From Filosporella fistucella (lineage: Eukaryota; Ascomycota; Leotiomycetes; Helotiales): DNA of 64,000 nt. The position numbers were made by a program, and so were the translations under genes. Below the pieces are notes generated by a model. The model searched no databases. It saw only the letters and a program-made list of their open reading frames with translations, and was not told the origin of the DNA. Location of the stretch: the NCBI GenBank assembly GCA_030077755.1, contig JAQJZZ010000017.1, positions 434,001 through 498,000 of the forward strand, written 5' to 3'. Each line of letters begins with the position of its first letter. Within the stretch, counting starts at the first letter, position 1. This document shows, piece after piece, positions 1-11,017 of the stretch.

Positions 1-511
1 CACAGTCAAAAGAAGGGGGGTCTAGATGGATCCGGAAAGTTGTCGTTAGCTAGGTAGTAGGTACGTTGTACAGCAACATTCCACTGATAAGTCAGTTGGA
101 ATTTTGGTTGGTCTTGAAATAAGTGCAAAGTAAGCGCCGTTGTTCGTCACATCAATTACCAAACGTAGATACACGGGTAAAACAGAAGCAGTATCCCGAA
201 TTTTGTCGTGCCTCGTGTTGCTCGAGTGCCCAACTATGCTTTGCTGACGCGGCGTAACATGAGCAAAGACGGCCCTGACGTGCATGACGCGGGCGACGTG
301 CACAGGAGTGTCCCATGTACTCAATCTCAAATTTAATTGATGTTGAGAGAGTGGATATCATTGAAAATCATATAATCGTAATACAAGAGAATAGCTCCAG
401 GGTATCAAACCGCCTTCTCACAATGTCCATTATGCCCCAGCGCTCAAATCTGTTCGAAATTGGTATTCCCTTTCTCACAATCTTCTCTTCTTATAAGTAG
501 CTCAGTGCTTC
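1..511. other. Intergenic, no gene supported
   Basis: Only short overlapping frames are present. A 94-codon minus-strand frame at 46-330 has no recognisable motif, and I could not join it to an exon. Nothing else stands out. Confidence 0.5.
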
Positions 512-881
512 TCATCTCACTTCCCTCCCCCTCTTTCCTGACCTCGAAACGCATCTTTTGATGTGATCACTGAAACGCGATTTGTTTACCAAGATAGAAT
601 CATCAGGCAACACAACTTTCTCATCGCTGCTCTCTTCCTCAATCTTGAGAAATTGATTCTGGTCTCTCCGCCACAATCTTTCTTGCTTACGCCGTTGCCT
701 AGCTTCTTGTCTGAGGTGATAGTCGAAAACGAAATCTGCGACTGAGGGGATAGAGACATGGGGAATTCTGAGGGGGGTGTTGTCTATGAAAGTAAGTCAG
801 GTGGTCGGTCTGAGAAATTGATGGACAGGAAGGGACATAGAGATGCTTACGGAAGAATTCTACTGCTGCGAGGAGAGACAT
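512..881 (-). CDS. Small highly charged orphan protein, one intron
   Basis: I assemble a 100-residue protein from two exons, 851-881 and 783-512, removing a 67-nt intron (784-850) with GTAAGC donor and CATAG acceptor. Exon 2 then stays open for about 90 codons to a TGA at 512-514. The N-terminus (MSLLAAVEFF) is hydrophobic. The middle is rich in Arg, Lys, Glu and Gln (a run near RQRRKQERLWRRDQNQ), which suggests a helical, possibly nucleic-acid-binding or coiled segment, and the C-terminus is basic. I do not recognise a family. The gene lies tail to tail downstream of the SNF2 ATPase gene on the same strand. The unspliced frame stops after 60 codons, so the call depends on this intron. Long openness in the spliced frame and a good donor support it; transcript evidence would settle it. 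Confidence 0.5.
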
Positions 882-1456
882 TTTGATCCGATGCTGCTTG
901 GTGGTCTGAGGTCGAGAACAGAAGCAAGCTTGTGAGGCGCTTTAACTTAACAGCAGCTCGTAATATTTAAGAAAAAACCGAGTACAAAGCTTTGTAGTAT
1001 TTCTTGCAGAGTTGACAAATTTGAGCCCCTTAGCTACTTTTCCAATTCACCTCGAGAGAATGAAGAACAAGTTGACCTTTATCCGATTCCAAGTTCTGAG
1101 TCACGAGAAGTCTGCCTTGCGGAATCGTGGCGTCTCGGTGAGCGCTTCAATAATGGCTGGAAGTTGCAAAATGTTTCAGGAGCTTGTGTAACTTTGAATG
1201 CCCTGTTTCAAGCTTGTGTGGCTTTTCGGTGGGCTTTTCTCACAAATTGTTAACAGTGGGAAGCGTTGTTAATACATCCATTTACACCTTGGTCTTGCGC
1301 TCTAATTCTGATATACAGTTACAAATACAGATAGCCACCTTGCACATGCAAAAGGAATAGTACAGTGAACCTCCTTGGAAAGCAAATAACAGAAAACCGT
1401 TCATCATAAGCTTGCGCTTGCCAAATTTTTTTTTTCGAAATTCCCGACGAAACTTT
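882..1456. other. Intergenic, 3' side of the SNF2 gene
   Basis: No open frame of note. It contains a T-rich tract near 1427-1436, just past the stop codon of the SNF2 gene. It should hold the 3' UTR of that gene and the promoter of the small gene at 881. Confidence 0.5.
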
Positions 1457-4331
1457 TTACGCCAATAACTTGAGAATATCGCCCATCCTTGTAGTCTTCT
1501 CTTTCCCTCTCTGCTGCTTTTCTTGAAAAGCTTTGCCGACCAACTTTCGCTTCTCTGCTTGAATGTCTAACACTCGTTCCTCAATACTATCTTCCATAAT
1601 CAATCTCCACACTGTACATGGTCTAGTCTGCCCCAAGCGATGCACTCTGTCCACAGCTTGATCTTCGATGGCCGGTGCCCACCAAGAATCTGCCAAGATA
1701 ACTGTATCTGCTGCTACCAGATTAAGACCCACGCTGCAAACCGAAAGACTGGCTAAGAGGATGCGACATTCTGGATCTGACTCCAGAGCAGTCATGCCAG
1801 CATCGCGAGCAGCAGCCTGCATTGTTCCATCGATACGAGCAAATTTCATTCCGGCTTCGACGAGCTGGTGTTGGATGATGTTGAGGAAGCTGGTCCACTG
1901 AGAAAAGATGACGACCTTAGACAACGGATCTCGGCGACTAGCTGTAAGGATACTCATCAAGGCCTCCGTTTTGCTGCTTTTTGTATCAACGTCGATGTCA
2001 GGGTCTTCGACTTTTTGCTCGATGGCTGGATGAACAAGACAATCCTTGTCGACAAGCTCGGCTCGGCACATAGGGCATTTATGCTGTAGCTCGATGGTAC
2101 GCTCTATACATTCTTGTCCGAAAACATGTTTGCAGGCTGTGATGACTGGGTTATGGAGATCTTCCATGCAGATGGCACACTCTTCGTGATTGTCGATAGT
2201 AAGTTGCAGTAGAGCCTGAAGAGCTGCTCTGTTCTCTTTGGTGAGAGCCACAACTTCATCATTCTCGAGAAGGGCAAGAAGGTCGGTCACTCGAGCGCCA
2301 CATAGCTTCCAGTGGCAGCAGACTTGACGCATACGGAGCAGAATTTCTAGGACATGGCGGTACATACCCAAGCCTTTCTTGGTTTTGCCTGATTGAAATT
2401 TCTTCACTATTCCTTGCGCTTCGGCCCTAGAATTCGAGTGTCAGCAACATTCCGAACGATGGAAGGGTTTTATGGGTATTAAGAGGGTTGCTGGTGATAA
2501 TGAATGGTGAGATGTTTTGAACTTACTGTAGTGCTTCATATTTCTCCTTCTCATCAGCTCGGAATGCTATGCGATGAACGTATTCCGAAAGTTCCGGCAG
2601 TTTTAAATCCACAAACTTCATGTCCTTCTTCCTGCGCAAGCACATAGTTCTCATGATAGAGTGAAGGATTAGATCGGCGTTAGGGCTGCCCAGAGTCAAT
2701 GGTCTTGTGAGAATAGCGTTGAAGATTTCCAAACGCTCCAATCCGCCTGTGATACCTAAGAACTTCAACATTGAATACAAATCCTTGATGGTGTTCACAA
2801 TTGGAGTTCCGGTGAGAACCCATTTGGCAGAGGCCAGCAGACTTGTGGCTGCCACAGCTGATTTCGTAGCATGATTTCTGATGGTATGACCTTCGTCAAG
2901 AACAACTCGTGTCCAGTTCATAGAAAACAACCCTTCCTTGCGTGGAATCTTCTCAGCTGTCTTGACACCGCGTGGGAGGTATTCAGTGCTCAAGGTTCCG
3001 TAACTTGTAATCACAACATCATATTCTCCAAACTCGCGATGACCCATCTTTTTCCTGTTGGTACCATGATAGGTCAAAACTTTCAACATGCTATCTTTCT
3101 TGACGTGCCTCTCAATTTGTTGAGCCCAGTTTGACATGACACTAACAGGAGCAATAATCAGGGTGGTTCCGACTGCACCCTCCAAAATCAGACTGATGAC
3201 CTGGAGAGTCTTACCGAGTCCCATATCATCAGCAAGGATGCCACCTTTGGCCAAGGTAGGTGCTGTTGAGGTACTGAACTGTGTGGCGATATTTTGAAAC
3301 ACATTGGAGCGGGTGTCAGAACGCTTCCACAATTGGACGACATCCTTGGAGCCGACAGCAGGTAAAATAGGATTCTCCTTCTCCAGTAGCCATGCGAGGC
3401 CCTGTCTTTGATATGGGAGAAGTGTGGAAATCAGTCGCTCAGGCTGGTCAGCCATAGGCATCTTAGACAAAGCATCTTCGCCCGCTCCCCAAGCCTCCAC
3501 CAGCCTCTCGGCGTCTCGAGGTCGGAATCGCTCACTGTTTTCAACGAAGTGGGAGATATCTGGAATTGGCTCGGGCTGACTACTTGATGGCTGCGAGCTT
3601 TGGGAACTTTGGAATCCCATTTTGCTCCTCTGGGGAGGTGGAACAGGTGCAGTAGGCTTCTTTGGCGCTGCAACACCCTGCTTTTTGATGGGCATTCTGT
3701 CGGCTTTCATGCGGTTTTCTAATTCAGCGCGGGCAGTTGGGTCACCTGGACCAAACACCCGCAATCTGATGGGACAATCAAATGCGCCTTTTTCTCCGGT
3801 TAGAATACCTTCAAGTACAATAGAACGAGAGTCCTATCAAGTGTCAGTACATGCGCCAACAGAGTGGATGCAGCTACTTACCATGTAAGATGCAAGCTTT
3901 GAGGCTAAATTGCGCGGTAAATGTCCGATTTGAATTCCTTGCACGTTGTTGATACGAATGGCATTAGAATCATAAGGGTTTCCAGGCTCTCTTTTGACCA
4001 TAACCTGCTCTCCTGGGGTTGCAAAGCCATTGTAATATCTGATGCCGACGATCTTACCATCGATCGCTCCAACGCAAACCCACCCAAATCCTTCATCCAC
4101 ATCTTGACTGAGATCAATGATTTCTTCTTCTTCGTTGGCATCATTTCCACCCCAAGAGTCACGAGGATTTAGAGATTGACTTGCTCGAGGCTGCGAGCTT
4201 GATTGACTTGCTCGTTGTGAGCCTGATGGTTGGCTACTGCTAACACGCCTCTGCTTGCGATGTGGGTTTTCATCATCACTATCCCCTGTGAGATCGATTA
4301 GCCCGCTTGGGCGCTTTCCTAGGTGTGACAT
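1457..4331 (-). CDS. HLTF/Rad5-like SNF2 ATPase with HIRAN and RING domains
   Basis: Three exons, 4331-3882, 3833-2527 and 2426-1457, give a 908-residue protein. The introns (3834-3881 and 2427-2526) both have GTAAGT donors and restore frame exactly. The HIRAN domain lies at about residues 70-165. The SNF2 ATPase core has a Walker A motif (ADDMGLGKT, about 355) and a DEGH box (VVLDEGH, about 460). An inserted C3HC4 RING sits at about 667-707 (CAICMEDL ... CPMCRAEL). The C-terminal helicase lobe carries the VHRLGQTRP motif VI. This order (HIRAN, split SNF2, RING) is that of HLTF, Rad5 and Rad8: nuclear translocases and ubiquitin ligases acting in replication-fork remodelling and PCNA polyubiquitination. 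The protein is shorter than yeast Rad5, closer to the SMARCA3-like fungal paralogue. I take ATG at 4331 because the longer frame begins at a GTG. Confidence 0.93.
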
Positions 4332-5189
4332 TCTGAACACAGATGACTCTCCCCAAGGAAGAAGCTGGGTGAGTCGTAAGTAGTTGGATTACGGGAGAGC
4401 AACGAGAACGCGTCGATGCTGTTTAGATCTACAAAGCGCGATTCACAGGGGGGCTGCCCATCGCCGAGTCACGTGTACGTGGGTGCTGCCAGATCCCTCG
4501 CTGAGTTTCACCTTTCTTTCTGCTCAGGTCTCGATTCATGGGAAGAAAGTGAGCATGAAGCAAAGTTTACGTATTCTGTTGTTATTATGTGATACCGTTA
4601 AAAGCAGTACCTGGGTAATCTACATAGCTTTCCATCAGCTCCACAGTATGATCCGGTGAACCCTCGCCTACACCATAACAGCACTCATCTTTCTCTCATA
4701 TAAGCTGATCATATTCAATCTCGATAAATCTTGGTTGATCAGTCTCAGAGAGGACTATTCGTTCAAGGATGTAGGTCATGTCTTATTCCGAGAGACCGGC
4801 TGCGTTCACACAATCAGGCAACAGCATTGCATTCCACTGAGATTGCCCAAGTTGTTGTTCCCTTTTGTTCATTATCTAGTCAACTATTTTTATTTTCTCT
4901 CAGATCTGTCCCTCCCTCTTCAGATCTCTTATATTTGACCCTTTACGGTCCAAATTTGTAACGCCAACCCCAGGCAGATCGGCAGAGCAGAGTAGTATGA
5001 CTTATTGAGGACCAGCTGAGCAGGTGAATGGTTCTGCTGCGTCTCTCTCCGGCTGGCACAAGAAACGCTAACGGCATATATCTATAACAAGACCGTACGG
5101 CTGTGAATAGATTAAAGAATAGCCAGATCGGCACCAACCTGAAATTTTCATATCTCTCACGGTATCCTTTGGCAGAAAAGCCAGCAATC
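4332..5189. promoter_or_regulatory. Divergent intergenic region
   Basis: About 860 bp separates the divergent starts of the SNF2 gene (minus) and the 171-aa protein gene (plus), so it should hold both promoters. The frames present are short and overlap one another. I see no specific operator. Confidence 0.4.
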
Positions 5190-5871
5190 ATGGCGCGAAC
5201 TCGAGGATACCAACCAAAAGCTAGCCGGCCAGCAAAGCTGCCAAACCAAGATCAAACAAATAGACAACCACAGGTTGTCACTGCCATATTCACACCTGGC
5301 GACTTGAGTATGACGCCTGAACAGCACGCCGCAATTGCAGAAGATCTCAGAGTAGCCGCTGCTCAACCTTCCCCAGAGGAAGATGATTTCCCTGATGACA
5401 GCCGTGCCAAGCCTTACGATCCGAACGGCTCCATGTGCGAAGGAACCAAAGCAGAAGCATGGAACAGGGGGAAGATTAACGAAGGTACTATCAGTCGCCA
5501 TGAGTGGCTATTTACTTACTGACATTGAGCAGAAAAAGCTATTCGGCGCAACCGAAACCCATCAAACGTGAGCTCTGAGCAGTTTACAGGAGTGAAAGAT
5601 GAGGCAAAATCTCAATGGAACATTACTAATAATGGCTTTAAGGATTACGACGGGAACGTCCATGAGCAATCTGGAAGTGCGCTGCTGCCACAATTAGGTA
5701 TGACTCGGCAAAGAGCAACAGGAAATTGGTTGTACTTTATTCTGTTTCCATGCTGTTTCCTCTTCGTGTATTTGGTGAATGGGCTCCATCATTCATGTTC
5801 TTGACACATCCTCAGAGCTGAATTCTCACGAGGTGGGAATTCAGTATAAAGGGGTCGACTCCTCTCCTTAG
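5190..5871 (+). CDS. Orphan hydrophilic protein, three exons
   Basis: Exons 5190-5484, 5533-5697 and 5816-5871 give 171 residues. Intron 1 (48 nt) runs GTACTA to GAGCAG. Intron 2 (118 nt) runs GTATGA to CCTCAG, with a TTGACA branch-like site nearby. Both keep frame. The protein is polar and probably disordered: a basic, Pro/Gln-rich start (MARTRGYQPK), an acidic stretch (PSPEEDDFPDD), then a Lys/Arg-rich segment around the first junction (EEKAIRRNRNPSN). There is no signal peptide and no membrane segment. If intron 2 is retained, the frame runs into a hydrophobic tail (NWLYFILFPCCFLFVYLV), so alternative splicing could give a membrane form. I do not recognise a family. It ends 114 bp from the convergent end of the Zn2Cys6 gene. 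Confidence 0.65.
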
Positions 5872-5985
5872 CTTCCATTCAACACTTCAATCAAGAATGT
5901 AAGCGCCGCCAGATTCCCCCAATCAAAATGATAGTGCTGATCATTCCCATCCCATTATTCTTTTCATGCTTGTCTGGAAGCACGC

Positions 5986-7673
5986 CTACCAGGATATTGA
6001 TATAGTCTTCTGCTCTCCCACCAAGTCCTCCGCAGAATTTCGCTGTTGTGTAACTAGCATCGCTCGCTTGTGTTCAAAATCGAACTGAGTGTGAACTGGC
6101 TGGCATCGAGCCCAGCCAGGTACAATTCCTTCACGGAGATGCTTTTCCTCAAGAGCCTGCACCCATTGAATAGTCTTTCCCGACAATATGCTGTCCCAGA
6201 CCCCTTCTCGTCTCGACTCTGACAGTAAAGTCTCGACAATCTGGTTTCTGATTGCCGGATTTCGACATGTCAAGCCGAGTAGGTACAAAGGCATGATGAA
6301 GCCCATATCTGCGGTGTACCTTGGAAATTGCATGGCTTGAAATCTGCTTTGTATTTCTTTTCCCAGGTGAACGATTTCCCAGACTTCGTCCTCAAATTGA
6401 TCGTACCTCATTGGATCTTCGAAAAAGCGAACCAAAGAGAAATGTGCACTCTTGTAATGTAGCTGCAATAACAATGCACCAATTTCGTCCCGGAGGTTAG
6501 CTTTCTTCATGAATATATCGAAGGAAGCGCGCCACTGTTGAAGTTCTTCCAAATGACACGCTCTTTTCCTTTCATCAACAGCTTGAAAATCGGGGTCACG
6601 TTCCCCAGGCGAAGCGGAAAATCTTCGAATAGCCCATGCCTGTGAGAGGCTCAGAAATTGTTCAACTCGGCGAATGATAAGCTCCAGATGAATACGAGCA
6701 GCATTAAGGGATTCGAAGTCCTTAGAAAGATTTCGAACAAATACTGTTCCTTGTTCTCTTAGCTTTTCGAGCTGATCCAATGGACGAGGATCTGGGGCAT
6801 AAATAGCTTGCACCTCGAGCCGGCCGAGTGCTTGAACTACCTCGTCCTCGATTGCGTATGGATTTGGTGATGAGTACAACGGTATGTGCTTCTGTGAAGT
6901 TACTTTACATTGTTCGAGTAACTTGATTCCACCTCTGATCTGGGCCAATGCTAGAGTGCAATTTCCGTTGTAAGCATCGAAGCCCAGGATCATCAAGCAA
7001 TTGAGGAGTATCGTCCTTAAGTCGTGCTCCCCACTAGCAAGTCCCCGTCGAAATTCCTTTATCGCTTTGCCGTAATGCTCCAAGGCTGCTTTATGATGAA
7101 CGTTTGGTCGCAATGGTCGGTATTCGTGCCCCAAATTTCCACTTGAATATTTCCTCTCTTGCTCTGATGCATACCCCAGTGCCCCGAGTGCAACGATACC
7201 ATGTCGTGCTGAGGGGATATGAAGCATTTGCACAACGATTCGGCACCAGGTTGAATTCTGGTTGAAGAAGTCATGCTGGTGTACAGACATTCCAGCAAGC
7301 CAAATGTTGAAATATCTTTGCTCTTCTGCATCTCCAAAATGCATTATGGAGAGTGGAACTGGAACTGAACTTGGGGCCCTAATTGTCGACTTTGGCAACA
7401 ACAATGGGCGGCTTTCTATGACAGAACGCACAGTCAATTTGCTCTCCACAGATGGATAGCCATCGCATTTGATCTGAAATTGAATGCAGCGATTACAGAT
7501 AGGTCTGGTCTCGTCACATTTGACTCTACGTATCCTGTCAAACGTTAGATGGCTACTGAAATTGCACGTGAGGCTACTTACTTGCATGTAAGGCAGCCAT
7601 TTCGTGACCTCCGGCTGGTCTTCCTCCGCTTGGAAATCTCATTTGATTCTGACTTCGTCCCAAGGTTCTCCAT
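5986..7673 (-). CDS. Zn2Cys6 fungal-type transcription factor
   Basis: Two exons, 7673-7582 and 7534-5986, encode 546 residues. The 47-nt intron (GTAAGT to TTGACAG) splits the zinc cluster after its second cysteine. Splicing restores the canonical spacing C27-x2-C30-x6-C37-x6-C44-x2-C47-x6-C54 with RRVKCDE in the middle. A basic stretch (SKRRKTSRRSR) precedes it and may serve as a nuclear localisation signal. The rest is a largely helical fungal-specific regulatory domain of the kind found in many C6 activators. The ligand or pathway cannot be read from the sequence. ATG 7673 is chosen because the frame that starts inside the intron lacks the first cysteine pair. The gene is divergent from the PMP3-type gene, about 1 kb away. 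Confidence 0.93.
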
Positions 7674-8695
7674 CAGGGGTCCTAGATATCCTAGGGAGGG
7701 GGCATTTCATGGAGTCTATGAGAATGTTCTTGGAAAATCGAACACAAGCGCATATCGAAAGAGACCGCCCTAAATCGTGCTCCGTCCCACCCCAGTCAGC
7801 CTTTACGGTTCTAGTCATCTCATTGGCTTCCACGATCTCTTGAACATGGGCTCCAGAAGAAGAGGCACAGCCGATGCGAGCGGAATTGCCGAGATGGGGT
7901 CGTACCATGGCTGAAAGTCGCAAGTCTTTGGCTGTAAATTTGCGAAATGACTGCCAGAAAAGGCTGTGCCACCGTCTTACATTCTGCATTTGTATGATGG
8001 ACGAGCAAAACATGCCGATAAGACCAAAGAGATGGCAGCGCAGGGACCGCACTGAAGTTCCTTAAACCCTCTTTGAGCGGTGAATAACGAATTGACATCG
8101 CTTACCCCTGGATTTAAGGGCTTGATTGCTCTTGGAGCTGTGAACAAATACTTGTCCAACCTAAGAGGCTGAAAGGCAAACCAACGAGGATCGAGAAGGA
8201 ATTTGAACTTGCACGTAATGTTAAACGGGGAGATATCTATACAGACCTTAGATATTATATATGGCACGTATAGATCTCTAAGCACTTGCCAAGACCTTCC
8301 AGTTATACGAAGTCAAATCCAATTAACATAGACCGATTGTATGTGTGCAATGCCGATATGTGCCCATGGGGAAACTTTCGATTTGATATTTGCCCCCCAC
8401 ATTTTCAACAGCATAGAATTTCAAGCCACATCTGTAGCACAGCCACACCTACCCTGCAGTTATATTTCTTGCTTTCTGCACCACCAGCGTCATAACGAAG
8501 ATCCACCTACAGAGCAAGTTGTCCAAGGCTGGGCATGGGAAGACCCTGATATACATGAACATCCGATATGATAAGATAAGTGTATTTCTGTTATAACTGT
8601 GGCTCATATCTCATTCCTTTCTGGCAATTTTTCAATTGTGCTTCTATTTTCTCTTCAGCCAGTTCAAGAGCTAGAGCTCCTATAATTTGCTCAAG
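7674..8695. promoter_or_regulatory. Divergent intergenic region
   Basis: About 1 kb lies between the start of the Zn2Cys6 gene (minus) and the PMP3-type gene (plus). A 137-codon minus-strand frame (7639-8052) overlaps the start of the regulator in another frame. It looks like leader or chance sequence rather than a gene. Confidence 0.4.
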
Positions 8696-9096
8696 ATGTT
8701 GGAAAGATTAATCATTTTCTGCATTAACTTATTCTGTTAGCTTCGCCTCTCCAGTCCATTTATTCTCCAAATAATAATCTAGGCCCTCCCATTTCCGTGC
8801 TCCTTGTCGCTGGACCTGGCATGGATTGCCTCATCAACACGCTCTTCTTCCTCGCCGGTGTAATTCCAGGTCACATCCACGGATTTTACGTCTGCTGTAC
8901 ATACTTCCACCGCAAAAGCAAAGTTCGCAAGGGACGTTATCCTGGAGGACGCAAGACAGGCATTTATAGTCATGTGGTGTGGAATGGAGGCGCTAGCGAT
9001 GGAAAGGTAGCGGAGCTTTGGAGAGCAGAACAGATGGGCAAAGAAGGGAAGAAGAGGAAAAGAGGGAGTGTAAGGCATGATGGAAGTTTAATGTAG
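8696..9096 (+). CDS. PMP3/UPF0057-family small membrane protein with basic tail
   Basis: Exons 8696-8735 and 8783-9096 give 117 residues. The 47-nt intron ends at ATCTAG and starts with a less usual GTTAGC donor. The N-terminal half matches the proteolipid pattern of PMP3/RCI2 peptides: a first hydrophobic helix ending in CPPISVLLVAG, a polar turn, then a second helix with PGHIHGFYV. Family members are small plasma-membrane peptides linked to membrane potential and salt or cold tolerance. This one has an extra C-terminal half rich in Lys, Arg and Gly (KSKVRKGRYPGGRK), likely cytosolic. The exon 1 choice rests on restoring the conserved PPISV motif at the junction; the exon 2 identification is firmer than the start. 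Confidence 0.75.
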
Positions 9097-9844
9097 GAAA
9101 GAAGTGTGATTGGGAAGAGTGCAAGTGTTAGGGAGAGTAGGGGTTGGAGGTTGTAGGGTCTTCTGCCTAGGCGACAAACGCTTGTCTAACATCATACATC
9201 CAGCTTTACGCAACTTTGACACTCATTCAATAGCTCTCATGACTGTTTTGACAGGTCAAGTAAGCTCTGAATCCATTTGCACTGAGACCAAAGCAGCAGC
9301 TATCGTTTGTGGTACTAATGCACCGAACCGCCGTAGCACGTCGAACTTGCCTATGTACTGTACATGCAGCAGTTTTTCATTGCGTGCGTAATATCCTGGA
9401 GTCATGCACTACGTAATGGCGGTCATGGCTTGTGTGCCAATGCCGATACATACACATACACATCGATCGGAGTATGGTGAAAGCTTGCAAGTGATTTGAA
9501 GTGCCCGAAGAATTCGAAGCACATGTCCTAGAAACAAGTGCCCCCAATCATCCACTCCATAGAGATGAAGCAAGCGTGCACCACCGCATTTGCCTTTCCG
9601 CAATGTGCAGAAGCAAATCCGAGTAGTCCCCATAAAACCCAATCACTCCTTAATTCCTGGGTATCTTCTCATCCGGCAAGTTCGACAATCCATAACGCCA
9701 TTGTACAAAATAACTCCAACATTCGCCTCAGGTTCGTGTAGTGACTTCGACAATTAATGGGCAGATAATCGTACATAAAATTCGTTGCTGGAAACGTTGC
9801 AAAATTCCATGACTTTGTAGTGATTGATCAGTAAGAGGATGTAA
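9097..9844. other. Convergent intergenic region
   Basis: About 750 bp lies between the 3' ends of the PMP3-type gene and the H4 variant gene. The small frames show no motif. I see nothing further. Confidence 0.5.
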
Positions 9845-10453
9845 TTACTTGACTGATTCACCGAATCCGTATATCGGTCTGCCCTGTCTCTTTAAGACGA
9901 AGATGACCTAGATTGATCAGCAGAAGTCTACGTAAATCAAAGAGACGGAACTTACATCAGTAACCGTGACAGTCTTCCTCTTCTGATAATCAGTGATTTC
10001 GGCGATTTCCTTAAGCACCTGCGATTCATCAAATCAGCACAACACCCACTACATGCGGATTGTAAAATACCTTTTCCAGGTACGCCTTTAAAACTACCCG
10101 CGTCTCCTCATAAATTTCCGTAGATATTCTTTTGACACCTCCCCTTCTTGCCATGCGCCTGTAACAAATTGTCAGTGCTTCTGGATATACCACGTCTTTA
10201 ATCGCAAATACACACCTGATGTCAGGTTTGGCTAGAATTGAATTCGTCAGTGACATGAGATCTGCCATGAGCCAAGGGAGACCGCTACTCACTTATGCCT
10301 CTAATGTTCTCTTTCAGCATCTTCCTGCGAGAGGGTCAGCATAAGAAATTACATTTCTCAATGGCTAATCAATCAATACCTCATTCTCTTGAATTTTCCT
10401 CCTGATTTTCCTCCCCCGAACTTGCCACCCTTGCCTCGGCCGGAAGTTGGCAT
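9845..10453 (-). CDS. Divergent histone H4 variant, six exons
   Basis: Exons 10453-10380, 10324-10293, 10231-10216, 10158-10071, 10018-9956 and 9907-9845 join in frame to a 111-residue protein. All five introns are short GT-AG introns, and exon 3 is only 16 nt. The histone-fold core is clearly H4: [35 protein letters not shown] and the YGFG end are present. It differs from canonical H4, which is nearly invariant, at many positions. The tail begins [20 protein letters not shown], so lysine spacing is altered. The helix after LEK reads [12 protein letters not shown] instead of the usual VIRDAVTYTEHA, and a short ESVK extension follows YGFG. Filamentous fungi are known to carry an H4 variant (H4v in Neurospora), which this probably represents. 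The function of such variants is not established. Confidence 0.88.
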
Positions 10454-11017
10454 TGCTATCCCCTTCCCACTGAGTGTTGGATAACCATCCTGTCGCGGGC
10501 GCCCAATGTTTCCGGGTCTGACGTATTTTGATTGGAGCGGCATTGCTATCCTTGATCTGAGGTCTTACCCCAGAAAGTTGGTGGAGGTATTGCCGTTCTC
10601 TTCTCTGTGGGATTGTGATCTAAGGAATTTGTTTGCCGTTGTTGGTCGAAATCAATGTTGTAAATACATTCGATGGTCAACGCGACGACGGCCAAAGCTA
10701 CTGTAAGCGCGTTGCGGGGTAGCGTGACAGGGAGAAGATAAGTTAAAAAGGAACTTCTTATCTAGAGTGAAGGTGGACTCGAACTTGATATTTTCTCTGA
10801 CCTTGTAGTCCGAGTTTGCACGGTGAATAAACCTCAGGGAGTTCAATTTATATGATTCAAGTCTCAATATCGAGACTCTATTATTACGCGCTACCGGAGC
10901 CCTGCATACATGAATCCATCAAACAATGTACTTGTACCCAACGAGTGTGATGCTTTCCTCTACGAACGCCTTACATGAACCAAACCCGAGAATGCTAGAA
11001 TATTGGACACCAATTTA
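10454..11017. other. Intergenic between H4 variant and SVF1
   Basis: This is 564 bp upstream of the H4 variant start and downstream of the Svf1 stop, so it should hold the H4 variant promoter. Frames are short and overlap. I see nothing specific. Confidence 0.4.

Noticed and set aside
7639..8052. 137-codon minus-strand frame overlapping the Zn2Cys6 start
   Set aside because: It is in a different frame from the regulator and ends within its first exon. There is no motif, so it is more likely leader sequence.
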